Positions 18,043 to 26,561 of a stretch of 64,000 nucleotides of DNA are shown here, piece after piece; the stretch's first letter is position 1, and each line of letters opens with the position of its first letter. A program made the position numbers and the translations under genes. The stretch is from contig NZ_JAQGCZ010000003.1 of assembly GCF_027706845.1 (NCBI RefSeq), positions 434,001 through 498,000 of the forward strand, read 5' to 3'. Under the pieces are notes generated by a model, which was given only the letters and a program-made list of their open reading frames with translations, was not told the DNA's origin and ran no database searches. This stretch comes from Mycolicibacterium sp. BiH015 (GTDB lineage: Bacteria; Actinomycetota; Actinomycetes; Mycobacteriales; Mycobacteriaceae).

Positions 18043-18857
18043 ATCGTTTCCCGGGGTCGTGTGTCGTGGTCGGTATCGACGGTTCGCCTGCCGCTGTCGA
18101 CGCCGCGCTATGGGCGATCGATCAAGCGGCGGATCGCGACATCCCGCTGCGACTGGTCTACGTGATCGACGATCAGGCTGGAGACGCCGTCGACCCGCAG
18201 GAACAGGCGCGCCGTCTTTCGATGGCGGACAGGGCGATCCGCTACGCGGCGGGCGAGGTGGAGTCCACCGGACGTCCGGTCAAGATCGAAGTGGAGGTAC
18301 TGCACGGCAGACCCGTCCACACTCTTCGGGAGGCCGCAAGAACTGCCGCGATGCTGTGCGTCGGCGCCCGCGGACTCCGGCATTGCACCCGTGGCGCGAT
18401 GGGCTCGACGGCAGCCGCGCTCTCGGCGTCGGCGCTCTGCCCAGTCGCGATCGTCAGGACGCATCGGCCCCAGCGCCGTCGTGATCGGGCCGTCGTCGTC
18501 GAGGTCACCGGTAACCCAGCGGGCAGCGCCGTGCTCGACCACGGCTTCGAGGAGGCCCGTCGCCGACGAGCGCCGGTGCGTGTGCTGACGTCCGCGCGCG
18601 CCCACCGGGATGTCGAGGCACAGTGGGAACGCCGGCTGGCCGAATGGCGGCAACGCTACCCGGATCTGGAGATCACCACGGCGGGAAACGGTGACACGGT
18701 GAACTATCTGACCATCCACGGCGAGTCGGTTCAGCTCGTCGTCGTCGGACGCGACCGGCCAGGCGGTGTCGCGGCGCTCGTCGGGGCGCCGGGCAATGCC
18801 GCCCTGCGCGACACAGACTGTTCGATACTGGTGTGTGAATCGTCCAACGCACTGTGA
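18036..18857 (+). CDS. Universal stress protein, two USP domains (Rv3134c-like)
   Basis: A 273-residue protein with two tandem USP domains. The first has VVVGIDGSPAA and a complete ATP-binding motif G-x2-G-x9-G-S (in VGARG...GAMGS). The second (from about residue 150) lacks the glycine motif except VVGRDRPGG, so it is probably degenerate. In M. tuberculosis the USP gene Rv3134c precedes devR and is co-transcribed with it; the same order is found here, 33 bases before devR. It probably acts in persistence under hypoxia. Confidence 0.85.
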   Translation: MLDRFPGSCVVVGIDGSPAAVDAALWAIDQAADRDIPLRLVYVIDDQAGDAVDPQEQARRLSMADRAIRYAAGEVESTGRPVKIEVEVLHGRPVHTLREAARTAAMLCVGARGLRHCTRGAMGSTAAALSASALCPVAIVRTHRPQRRRDRAVVVEVTGNPAGSAVLDHGFEEARRRRAPVRVLTSARAHRDVEAQWERRLAEWRQRYPDLEITTAGNGDTVNYLTIHGESVQLVVVGRDRPGGVAALVGAPGNAALRDTDCSILVCESSNAL

Positions 18858-18890
18858 CGGTGCAGATCGGTGGAGGTGAGACGTTCCGAC

Positions 18891-19535
18891 ATGGTGACGG
18901 TATTCCTGGTGGACGACCATGAAGTGGTCCGGCGAGGCCTGATCGACCTGCTGGGCACCGATCCCGACCTCGACGTCGTCGGAGAGGCGGGGTCGGTCGC
19001 CGAGGCGATGGCGCGAATCCCCGCGCTTGCACCCGATGTCGCGGTCCTCGACGTCCGGCTACCGGACGGCAACGGCATCGAACTGTGCCGCGACCTGCTG
19101 TCCCGGCTGCCCGACCTGAGATGTCTGATGCTGACGTCGTTCACTTCGGATGAAGCGATGCTCGATGCGATCCTCGCCGGCGCCAGCGGGTACGTGGTCA
19201 AAGACATCAAAGGCATGGAGCTGGCAAGCGCGATCAAAGAAGTCGGGGCGGGACGGTCGCTGCTGGACAATCGCGCCGCCGCGGCGCTCATGTCGAAGCT
19301 GCGCGGCGAAGGCCAACCGTCCGACCCGCTGTCCGGCCTGACCGATCAAGAGAAAGTGCTGCTGGATCTTGTCGGCGAAGGTCTGACCAACAAGCAGATC
19401 GCCGCACGCATGTTCCTCGCCGAGAAGACGGTCAAAAATTATGTGTCACGGCTTCTGTCGAAGCTCGGCATGGAACGTCGCACACAGGCGGCCGCATTCG
19501 TGTCCAGGCTGGACCGAAATCGCCGCCGCGACTAG
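18891..19535 (+). CDS. devR: Dormancy response regulator DevR/DosR
   Basis: A 214-residue NarL/LuxR-family response regulator, very close to M. tuberculosis Dev[18 protein letters not shown], phospho-acceptor Asp54 in [25 protein letters not shown] at the end of the receiver, and the [23 protein letters not shown]. It activates hypoxia, NO and CO response genes by binding DosR boxes. The ATG at 18891 aligns with the M. tuberculosis start; a GTG at 18870 with its own AGAT-type leader is less likely. No devS sensor kinase gene follows, unlike in M. tuberculosis; the next gene converges and shares the CTAG at the stop. Confidence 0.93.
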   Translation: MVTVFLVDDHEVVRRGLIDLLGTDPDLDVVGEAGSVAEAMARIPALAPDVAVLDVRLPDGNGIELCRDLLSRLPDLRCLMLTSFTSDEAMLDAILAGASGYVVKDIKGMELASAIKEVGAGRSLLDNRAAAALMSKLRGEGQPSDPLSGLTDQEKVLLDLVGEGLTNKQIAARMFLAEKTVKNYVSRLLSKLGMERRTQAAAFVSRLDRNRRRD

Positions 19536-20524
19536 CTCATCGGCGAACCATCCAGGCGAACGACGACTTCTCCGATGTCGCGGCGCGGCGTGGCGGGCAG
19601 GGGGTCCGCGTTGACCGGCGCCCAGCCGATGCGCAGCAACATCTGCGGACATCCGTCGTCCCCGAACACCTCGCGTCGCACGGCCTCCCGCGTTTCTGCG
19701 ACCTCGAGCGGCTCGGTGATGGGGCAGTTCGCCAACCCGAGGGCCGTTGCGGTCAGCAGCACAATGCTCGTCGCCTCCCCCGCCCGTAGCCACGACAGCC
19801 TGTCATCCCCGATGGTGCCCAGCGCCAGCACTGTCGCATTGTCGTCGGCCGCCTCGGTGTTCGGCGTCTGAGGTAAGACGCCACCGGCGAACGCCCGCAA
19901 CGGAATCGGACCCGCCGAGCTGTCCCCCGGCACACTTCTGGCCGGGACCCCGGCCGTGGATGCGTACCGGCCACTCCACGTGGCGAGTTCGGTGAGATAG
20001 TCCTGATCCGACCGGTGCCGCGAGGCGGCCTCGTTGACAAGCGACGTGAGCCCCGCGATGTCGTCGACACGCCGCAGCGTGACCCCCGCGCGTGCGGCTC
20101 TGGCACCCATCAGTGCGATGTCCCCGCGCGGGACCGGCCACGAGCTGTAGTGGCGGCGGTCGGTGCGGCGGCGCGGGATCGCAGCGGCAAGCGTGACATC
20201 GAGTTCGGCGGCGGGATAGCGGTACAACTCGACAGCGGCGAGGTGATCCGGCTCCGCAGGGTTGGGGAATCGGTGGACCTTTGATTGCCAGCCGAGCGCC
20301 GCCAACGCGACCACCAGATGATTCAGCACGGCTCCGCAGCTGAGCATCAGATCGCGGGCATCCGGATCGGTGTAGGGCAACTGCAGATCCGGATTCGCGT
20401 ACAGATGCACACTCGAATCACCGAGCCGCCATTGCCATGGCTGGGAATTGTGGACCGACGGCGCGCGATTCGCCAGGGACAGCGCCGAACGGAGCGTCTC
20501 GCTATCGGGATAGGAACCGTTCAT
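19532..20524 (-). CDS. Acg-family nitroreductase-like dormancy protein, second copy
   Basis: A 330-residue relative of the gene at 17047: [23 protein letters not shown] and a C-terminal MLLRIGWAP flavin-site-like stretch. It converges on devR; the two TAG stop codons share the palindrome CTAG at 19532-19535. A DosR-box-like site lies 33 bases upstream of the ATG, so DevR control is likely. Two Acg-like genes flanking USP and devR make this a compact dormancy locus. Confidence 0.85.
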   Translation of the reverse strand: MNGSYPDSETLRSALSLANRAPSVHNSQPWQWRLGDSSVHLYANPDLQLPYTDPDARDLMLSCGAVLNHLVVALAALGWQSKVHRFPNPAEPDHLAAVELYRYPAAELDVTLAAAIPRRRTDRRHYSSWPVPRGDIALMGARAARAGVTLRRVDDIAGLTSLVNEAASRHRSDQDYLTELATWSGRYASTAGVPARSVPGDSSAGPIPLRAFAGGVLPQTPNTEAADDNATVLALGTIGDDRLSWLRAGEATSIVLLTATALGLANCPITEPLEVAETREAVRREVFGDDGCPQMLLRIGWAPVNADPLPATPRRDIGEVVVRLDGSPMS

Positions 20525-20556
20525 TCCTCAAGAGTGCGACGCCGCCATCCCCGTGT

Positions 20557-20575
20557 AGAGGGCCTAAAGACCTCT
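20557..20575 (-). promoter_or_regulatory. DosR (DevR) box-like site
   Basis: Read on the minus strand it is AGAGGTCTTTAGGCCCTCT, an imperfect palindrome close to the DosR consensus (GGACTTTAGTCCC-like core). It ends 33 bases before the start of the second Acg-like gene and overlaps the last codons of the alpha-glucosidase gene by two bases. Confidence 0.6.
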
Positions 20576-22217
20576 ATTCGGTCCTCAACCACGCCGCAGC
20601 GTCCACTGGCAACACGCTGTCGATGCCCGGCACCGAAGCCAGGACGACGACCGCGCCGGCGGGCAGATCGACCTCGGCGGCACCGGTGTTGACCCAACAC
20701 TGGGATGCGCCGCGCTCGAAAGCGACGACGCCCTCGGGAGCGGTGAGCCATTTGAGGTCGCCGGCATGGCGCCACAGTGACGGCCGCAGTTTCAGCGCCT
20801 CGCGGTACAGGTTCAAGGTCGACTCGGCATCGCGCTCCTGTGCCTCGACGCTGTGTTCGGCCCAGTGGTCGGGCTGCGGCAGCCACGTGGTCGCCCCGGG
20901 GTCGGCCGCGAAGCCGTACGGTGCGTCAGTCTCTTTCCACGGCAGCGGAATTCGGCAACCGTCACGGCCGACGTCGGTGAAGCCCGACTGCACCCACGTC
21001 GGATCCTGGCGCAGGTCGTCTGGCACGTCCTCGATTTCTTCGAGGGCCAGCTCCTCGCCCTGGTAGATATACGCCGTGCCAGGCAGCGCCAACTGCACCA
21101 GGGCCGCGGCGCGCGCCCGCCTGCGCCCCAGAGCATGGTCGGGTTCCTCGCCCGACCACCGCGCGCGCTCCCAGTCCGTTTCGATGAGCTGATCGGGTTG
21201 TGAGCGCGAGAAGCGCGTGACGGTGCGCGTGACGTCGTGGTTGGACAGTACCCACGTCGGCGGCGCCCCGACCGATGCCGCGGAGCCGATCGCGTCGTCG
21301 ATGACCTCTCGCAGCTTTTCCGCTCGCCACGGCGAGCGCAGGAAGTCGAATTGGAACGCGGTGTGCAACTCGTCGGGCCTGAGATAGCGGGCCAGACGCT
21401 CGTTGCTGGACACCCAGGCTTCGGCGATGAAAATCCGTTCGGGGGTGTAGCGGTCGGCCACTGCGCGCCAGCCCCGGTAGATCTCGTGCACTCCGTCCTG
21501 ATCCCATGCCGGGTGCCGGTCGCCGAAGACGAGCATCGAGTGCGGTGCCGCATCGACGGTGGGATCGACGCCGTCGGGCAGCCCATCCACCTTGACCAGG
21601 CCGTGCGCAACGTCGATACGGAAGCCGTCGACGCCGCGGTCGAACCAGAACGACAGGATGTCTTCGAACTCCGCGCGCACCTCGTCGTGGCCCCAGTTCA
21701 GGTCGGGCTGTCCGGGAGCGAACAGATGCAGGTACCACGATCCGTCGGCGACCCGGGTCCACGCCGGGCCGCCGAAGATGCTGCGCCAGTTGTTCGGCGG
21801 CTCCGAGCCGTCCTCACCCCGTCCGGGTTTGAAGTGGTAGCGCTCCCGGGCGCCGGGCTCACCGGCGAGCGCGGACTGGAACCAGACATGCTGATCGGAC
21901 GTGTGGTTGGGGACGATGTCGAGGATCACCCGGATGCCGAGGTCGTGCGCTTCTGCGATCAACGATTGCGCTTCGTCCAGGGTGCCGTAGGACGGTTCGA
22001 TGTCGCGGTAATCGGACACGTCGTAGCCTGCGTCGGCCATCGGAGACGGATACCACGGGTTGATCCAGATGGCGTCGACACCGAGTCGACCGAGATACGG
22101 CAGCTTCGCACGCAGGCCCTCGATGTCGCCGATGCCGTCGCCGCTGCCGTCGGCAAAGCTGCGGATGTAGACCTGATAGACGACGGCGGTCTGCCACCAC
22201 GACTGTTCGGAGGCCAC
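20574..22217 (-). CDS. GH13 alpha-glucosidase / alpha-amylase family enzyme (AglA-like)
   Basis: A 547-residue glycoside hydrolase family 13 protein without a signal peptide, so cytoplasmic. Visible are VYQVYIRSFADG, DIVPNHTSDQH, the nucleophile in GFRIDVAHG, the acid/base Glu in FIAEAW and the transition-state Asp in LSNHDVTR. This set is typical of oligo-1,6-glucosidase/alpha-glucosidase enzymes; M. tuberculosis AglA (Rv2471) is a plausible relative. The GTG at 22217 is chosen because GAGGAG lies at 22225-22230; a TTG 18 bases upstream is inside that site. It is divergent from a LacI gene and an ABC sugar importer, so it probably hydrolyses the imported alpha-glucoside. Confidence 0.88.
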   Translation of the reverse strand: MASEQSWWQTAVVYQVYIRSFADGSGDGIGDIEGLRAKLPYLGRLGVDAIWINPWYPSPMADAGYDVSDYRDIEPSYGTLDEAQSLIAEAHDLGIRVILDIVPNHTSDQHVWFQSALAGEPGARERYHFKPGRGEDGSEPPNNWRSIFGGPAWTRVADGSWYLHLFAPGQPDLNWGHDEVRAEFEDILSFWFDRGVDGFRIDVAHGLVKVDGLPDGVDPTVDAAPHSMLVFGDRHPAWDQDGVHEIYRGWRAVADRYTPERIFIAEAWVSSNERLARYLRPDELHTAFQFDFLRSPWRAEKLREVIDDAIGSAASVGAPPTWVLSNHDVTRTVTRFSRSQPDQLIETDWERARWSGEEPDHALGRRRARAAALVQLALPGTAYIYQGEELALEEIEDVPDDLRQDPTWVQSGFTDVGRDGCRIPLPWKETDAPYGFAADPGATTWLPQPDHWAEHSVEAQERDAESTLNLYREALKLRPSLWRHAGDLKWLTAPEGVVAFERGASQCWVNTGAAEVDLPAGAVVVLASVPGIDSVLPVDAAAWLRTE

Positions 22218-22251
22218 AGCGAAACTCCTCGACAAGACACAATGGGTGAGT

Positions 22252-22259
22252 AAACGTTT
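22252..22259. promoter_or_regulatory. LacI-type operator core
   Basis: AAACGTTT, a perfect palindrome with the central CG typical of LacI/GalR operators, in the 129-base region between the divergent alpha-glucosidase and lacI-type genes, 35 bases upstream of the alpha-glucosidase start. Likely bound by the neighbouring LacI protein. Confidence 0.5.
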
Positions 22260-22311
22260 GCGTCACCAGACTCGCGATATTCCAACCACATGTCAATCCC
22301 GTAACTGATCA

Positions 22312-22325
22312 CGTAAGTAATTACG
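22312..22325. promoter_or_regulatory. Inverted repeat upstream of the LacI gene
   Basis: CGTAA-GTAA-TTACG, five-base arms, ending 21 bases before the LacI start codon. It could be a second operator or an autoregulatory site; the match to LacI-family operators is weaker than at 22252. Confidence 0.3.
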
Positions 22326-22346
22326 CTCGACTACTCTGAGCATCTG

Positions 22347-23369
22347 ATGATTCCGAAGCAGACGGTCAACATGACCGACGTCGCCCGGCACTCGGGAGTG
22401 TCGATCGCTTCGGTGTCGCGTGCCCTGCGGGGCGAACCCGGGGTGTCCCCGGCGACCCGTGACCGGATTTTGTCCGCGGCCCGGGAGCTGTCCTACGTCG
22501 TCTCGCCGGAGGCTTCCCGGCTCTCCGGTGGAGCCACGGGCCGCGTCGGCGTCGTGGTCCCCCGGATCGACGCCTGGTTCTACTCCACGGTGCTGGCCGG
22601 AATCGCCGACGAATTCGACACCGTTGGCGTGGATCTGGTGCTCTGCACCCTCCCCGACTCGGCTGCCCGGCACCGCTTCTTCGAAGCGCTTCCGTTGCGC
22701 CGCAAGGTCGATGCTGTGGTGGTGGTGTCGCTGCCGCTGACGTCCCGCGAACGTACCCGCATCGATCAGCTCGGCGTGCCGACTGTCTTCGTCGGAGGTC
22801 ATCATCCCGCCGGCAACCGGTCGTGGATCGGCATCGACGACGAGCTGGCCGCCCGCCAGGCCGTGGGGCACCTGCTGCACATCGGGCACCGCGACATCGC
22901 GATGATCCAGGCCGCTGACGACACGGATATTCCCTGGGCCACCGATCAGGCACGCATCAACGGCTTCGACCGCCAGATTCGCGAGGCGGGATTGCACGAT
23001 CCCACCGTGGTGACCGTGAAATGGAGCATCGAGGGCGGATCGAGAGGAATGGAGATGCTGCTGAGCGGTCCGCGGCTGCCCACCGCGGTGTTCTGCCACT
23101 CCGACGAGATCGCCCTCGGCGCTCTGCGCACGCTACGTCGCGCCGGAATCTCTGTCCCGCAGCAAATCTCGATCATCGGCGTCGACGACCACCCGTCTGC
23201 CGAGCTGACCGATTTGACGACCGTCGCGCAGCCGGTGCGCGACCAAGGCCAGATCGCCGCACGAAAAGTGCTCCACCAGCTCACCAGCGAGCGCGTCGAG
23301 AGCGGCGGGACGATGACGACCCTGCCCACCCGCTTGGTGATTCGCGGGTCGACCGCCTCGCCGCACTGA
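22347..23369 (+). CDS. LacI-family transcriptional regulator
   Basis: A 340-residue regulator with an N-terminal LacI HTH (NMTDVARHSGVSIASVSRAL, hinge helix about residues 50-60) and a periplasmic-binding-protein-like ligand domain (RVGVVVPRIDAWFYS to the C-terminus, with the usual VDDHPSAEL near residue 285). It probably represses the divergent alpha-glucosidase and the downstream ABC sugar importer until the sugar is bound. The start ATG at 22347 aligns the HTH at the normal position. Confidence 0.9.
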   Translation: MIPKQTVNMTDVARHSGVSIASVSRALRGEPGVSPATRDRILSAARELSYVVSPEASRLSGGATGRVGVVVPRIDAWFYSTVLAGIADEFDTVGVDLVLCTLPDSAARHRFFEALPLRRKVDAVVVVSLPLTSRERTRIDQLGVPTVFVGGHHPAGNRSWIGIDDELAARQAVGHLLHIGHRDIAMIQAADDTDIPWATDQARINGFDRQIREAGLHDPTVVTVKWSIEGGSRGMEMLLSGPRLPTAVFCHSDEIALGALRTLRRAGISVPQQISIIGVDDHPSAELTDLTTVAQPVRDQGQIAARKVLHQLTSERVESGGTMTTLPTRLVIRGSTASPH

Positions 23370-23389
23370 CACCGCTGCCCCACTCGGCC

Positions 23390-23411
23390 TGTGAGGTGTG
23401 ACACACTCACA
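23390..23411. promoter_or_regulatory. Inverted repeat upstream of the ABC operon
   Basis: TGTGAG and CTCACA arms around a ten-base centre (GTGTGACACA) that contains a further GTGT/ACAC pair, in the 109-base gap before the solute-binding protein gene. It may be a regulatory site of the sugar operon; the binding protein is unknown. Confidence 0.3.
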
Positions 23412-23478
23412 CACGTACCGAATGCGCTGTACGTGGCCCTCATCGGAGACCACAACTTCCGAGACGAGGACAGACTTT

Positions 23479-24804
23479 ATGGACGAGGACGTGATGAAAC
23501 GAAATCAGTTCGCCCGCGGGCGGCGACGTCGCGCAATCGCGCTGGCCAGTGCACCTCTGGTCGCTGCGTCACTGTTGTCCGGATGCGGCAGCCAGGGCGG
23601 CCCCCCGACTTTGACGTGGTACATCCTTCCCGACAACGGAGGCTCCGCGGCGCGCGCCGAACAGTGCGCAGAATCTTCCAACGGCGCCTATCAGGTGCGC
23701 ATCGAATCGCTTCCGAGCACCGCCACCGCCCAGCGCGAGCAGATGGTCCGCCGCCTGGCCGCCGGCGATTCCTCGATCGATCTGGTCAGCATGGACGTGG
23801 TGTTCACCGCCGAGTTCGCCAACGCCGGGTTCTTGCGCCCCTACACCCCCGAAGAGACCCGACGGCTCACCGCGGGCATGCTTCCGGCACCTGTCGAGAC
23901 GGGCATGTGGGAAGACACGCTCTACGGCGCACCCTACAAGTCCAACGCCCAGCTGCTCTGGTACCGCAAGTCGGCCGCCGCCGCGGCCGGAGTGGATCCC
24001 ACCTCACCGACCTTCACGTGGGACGAGATGCTCAAAGCAGCTGTGGGGCAACAGAAGAAGATTGCGGTGCAGGCGCAGCGTTACGAGGGCTACACCGTGT
24101 TGATCAATGCCCTCGTGCTCTCGGCGGGCGGCGCACTGCTGGAGGACGTCGAGGCCGGCCGCAACGCCAAACCGTCGCTCGCGAGCCCGCCCGGCGAGAA
24201 GGCCGCCGAGATCGTCGGCAATCTCGGCCGTTCCCCCGCGGCGCCCACCGACATGTCCAACGCGTCGGAGGAACAGGCCCGCGCCAACTTCCAGTCCGAG
24301 CAGGGCATGTTCATGGTCAACTGGCCCTACGTGCTGGCTGCGGCGCGGACCGCCGCCGAGGAGGGCACACTCCCGCAGGCGGTGGTCGACGACATCGGCT
24401 GGGCCCGCTACCCCAGGGTGTCCCCAGACCGTCCCAGCGCCCCGCCACTGGGTGGCGCCAACCTCGGCATCGGTGCCTACACCGAACATCCGGATCAGGC
24501 GATCGCGCTCGTCGAGTGCATCAACGCCGAGCCCAAGGCGACGCAATACATGCTCGACGAGAGCGAACCGTCGCCCTACGCCGCGTCGTACGACGACCCC
24601 AAGATCCGGGAGACCTACGAAAACGCCGACCTGATCCGCGAGTCCATCGGCGACGGCGGACCGCGGCCACCCACTCCCTTCTACACCGATATCTCGGGCG
24701 CGATCCAGCAGACGTGGCACCCGCCCGCCTCCGTGAACGCCGAAACACCGGAGAGGACAGATCAATTCATGGCTGACGTGCTGGCGGGGAGGCGGCTCCT
24801 GTGA
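23479..24804 (+). CDS. Sugar ABC transporter substrate-binding lipoprotein (LpqY-like)
   Basis: A 441-residue lipoprotein: basic N-terminus, hydrophobic stretch and lipobox LLSGC, so it is anchored outside the plasma membrane. The remainder is a type 1 extracellular solute-binding protein (LPSTATAQREQMVRRLAAGD, FTAEFANAG, PYKSNAQLLWYR). Similarity in style to LpqY suggests trehalose or another alpha-glucoside, supported by the adjacent alpha-glucosidase; the sugar is inferred. The ATG at 23479 has GAGGA eight bases upstream; an ATG at 23494 is also possible. The stop overlaps the first permease start (GTGA). Confidence 0.88.
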   Translation: MDEDVMKRNQFARGRRRRAIALASAPLVAASLLSGCGSQGGPPTLTWYILPDNGGSAARAEQCAESSNGAYQVRIESLPSTATAQREQMVRRLAAGDSSIDLVSMDVVFTAEFANAGFLRPYTPEETRRLTAGMLPAPVETGMWEDTLYGAPYKSNAQLLWYRKSAAAAAGVDPTSPTFTWDEMLKAAVGQQKKIAVQAQRYEGYTVLINALVLSAGGALLEDVEAGRNAKPSLASPPGEKAAEIVGNLGRSPAAPTDMSNASEEQARANFQSEQGMFMVNWPYVLAAARTAAEEGTLPQAVVDDIGWARYPRVSPDRPSAPPLGGANLGIGAYTEHPDQAIALVECINAEPKATQYMLDESEPSPYAASYDDPKIRETYENADLIRESIGDGGPRPPTPFYTDISGAIQQTWHPPASVNAETPERTDQFMADVLAGRRLL

Positions 24805-25733
24805 CCGCGATTCAGGATGCGCCCATCCAGAAGGATCCCGGCAAACCGTCAGTCAGCGAGCGCGCCAAGGGTGAGCGCCGGCTCGGGCTCTATCTGACCC
24901 TTCCGTCGTACGTGGTGATGCTTCTCGTCACCGCCTACCCGCTCGGCTACGCTCTGGTGTTGTCGCTCTACAACTTCCGGCTCACTGATCCGGAGGGCCG
25001 CAGCTTCGTCGGCCTGAGCAACTACGGTGTGATCCTGACCGACCCGATCTGGTGGAACGACTTCGTCACCACCCTGGCGATCACGATCGTCACAGTGGCC
25101 ATCGAGTTGGTGCTCGGATTCTGGTTCGCGTTCGTGATGCTGCGCATCGTCCGCGGTCGCGGCCCGCTGCGCACCGCGATCCTGATCCCGTACGGCATCG
25201 TCACCGTCGTCTCGGCGTTCATCTGGCGCTACGCGTTCGCGATCGATTCGGGCTTTGTGAACCAGTGGCTCAACCTCAGCGAGTTCGACTGGTTCGGTGA
25301 CCGGTGGTCGGCGATCTTCGTCATCTGCCTTTCGGAGATCTGGAAGACGACACCGTTCATCTCGCTGCTGCTGCTCGCCGGGCTTGTTCAGGTCCCCGAG
25401 GACATGCAGGAGGCCGCGAAGGTGGACGGCGCGACGGCCTGGCAGCGGCTGTGGAAGGTAACGCTGCCGAACATGAAGGCCGCCATCATGGTCGCCCTGC
25501 TGTTCCGCACACTCGACGCGTGGCGCATCTTCGACAATCCGTACGTGATGACAGCAGGTGCGAACAACACCGAGACGATCTCGTTCCTGGCCTACCGGCA
25601 GAACGTGACGCTGGTGAATCTCGGTATGGGATCGGCGGTCTCGGTGCTGTTGTTCCTTTCCGTCGTCGCCATCGCCTGGGTATTCATCAAGGTCTTCAAA
25701 ACCGACCTCTCGCAAGTCAGGGGTGACCAGTGA
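24801..25733 (+). CDS. Sugar ABC transporter permease (SugA-like)
   Basis: A 310-residue MalF-type inner-membrane permease with six predicted helices. The EAA loop that docks the ATPase is seen as EAAKVDGA followed by LWKVTLPNM. The N-terminal tail of about 25 residues is polar. GTG start overlapping the binding-protein stop; its own stop overlaps the second permease start, so all are translated as one unit. Confidence 0.92.
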   Translation: MTAIQDAPIQKDPGKPSVSERAKGERRLGLYLTLPSYVVMLLVTAYPLGYALVLSLYNFRLTDPEGRSFVGLSNYGVILTDPIWWNDFVTTLAITIVTVAIELVLGFWFAFVMLRIVRGRGPLRTAILIPYGIVTVVSAFIWRYAFAIDSGFVNQWLNLSEFDWFGDRWSAIFVICLSEIWKTTPFISLLLLAGLVQVPEDMQEAAKVDGATAWQRLWKVTLPNMKAAIMVALLFRTLDAWRIFDNPYVMTAGANNTETISFLAYRQNVTLVNLGMGSAVSVLLFLSVVAIAWVFIKVFKTDLSQVRGDQ

Positions 25734-26557
25734 CCAAGAGCACCAAATGGTGGACCATCGCCGGAATCGTGATCGTCATCTACAGCTTCGTGCCGATGCT
25801 GTGGATGATCAGCCTGGCGTTCAAACCGCCGTCCGACATCGTCTCGGGCAATCCGTCGTTCCTGCCGAGCACGTTCACACTCGACAACTTCGCGCAGATC
25901 TTCAGCCAGCCGCTGTTCACCAAGGCGCTGATCAACTCGATCGGCATTGCGATCATCGCCACCATCATCTCGGTGATCATCGCGATGTTCGCCGCGTATG
26001 CCATTGCGCGTCTTGAATTCCCGGGCAAGAAGCTGCTGCTGTCGCTGGCACTGGGCATCGCGATGTTCCCGCAGGCCGCTCTGGTCGGTCCGCTGTTCGA
26101 CATGTGGCGGGGGCTCGGCATCTACGACACGTGGCTCGGCCTGATCGTCCCGTACCTGACCTTCGCGCTGCCCCTGTCGATCTGGACGATGTCGGCGTTC
26201 TTCCGTCAGATCCCGTGGGAGATGGAGCATGCCGCGCAGGTGGACGGCGCCACCCAGTGGCAGGCGTTCCGCAAGGTGATCGTCCCGCTGGCCGCACCGG
26301 GTGTGTTCACCACGGCGATCCTGACATTTTTCTTCTGCTGGAACGACTTCCTCTTCGCGATCTCGCTGACCTCGACAGACAGCGCACGTACGGTGCCCGC
26401 CGCGTTGGCGTTCTTCCAGGGCGCGTCCTACTTCGAGTCGCCCGTCCCCTACATCATGGCCGCGTCGGTGATCGTGACGATCCCCGTCGTCATCTTGGTT
26501 CTCATCTTTCAGCGGCGCATCGTCGCCGGTCTGACCTCCGGAGCAGTGAAGGGATAA
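25730..26557 (+). CDS. Sugar ABC transporter permease (SugB-like)
   Basis: A 275-residue MalG-type permease with six membrane segments and the EAA-type loop EHAAQVDGA followed by FRKVIVPLAAPG. It pairs with the preceding permease to form the membrane channel. GTG start, four-base overlap upstream, four bases before the ATPase gene. Confidence 0.92.
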   Translation: MTKSTKWWTIAGIVIVIYSFVPMLWMISLAFKPPSDIVSGNPSFLPSTFTLDNFAQIFSQPLFTKALINSIGIAIIATIISVIIAMFAAYAIARLEFPGKKLLLSLALGIAMFPQAALVGPLFDMWRGLGIYDTWLGLIVPYLTFALPLSIWTMSAFFRQIPWEMEHAAQVDGATQWQAFRKVIVPLAAPGVFTTAILTFFFCWNDFLFAISLTSTDSARTVPAALAFFQGASYFESPVPYIMAASVIVTIPVVILVLIFQRRIVAGLTSGAVKG

Positions 26558-26561
26558 CCCC

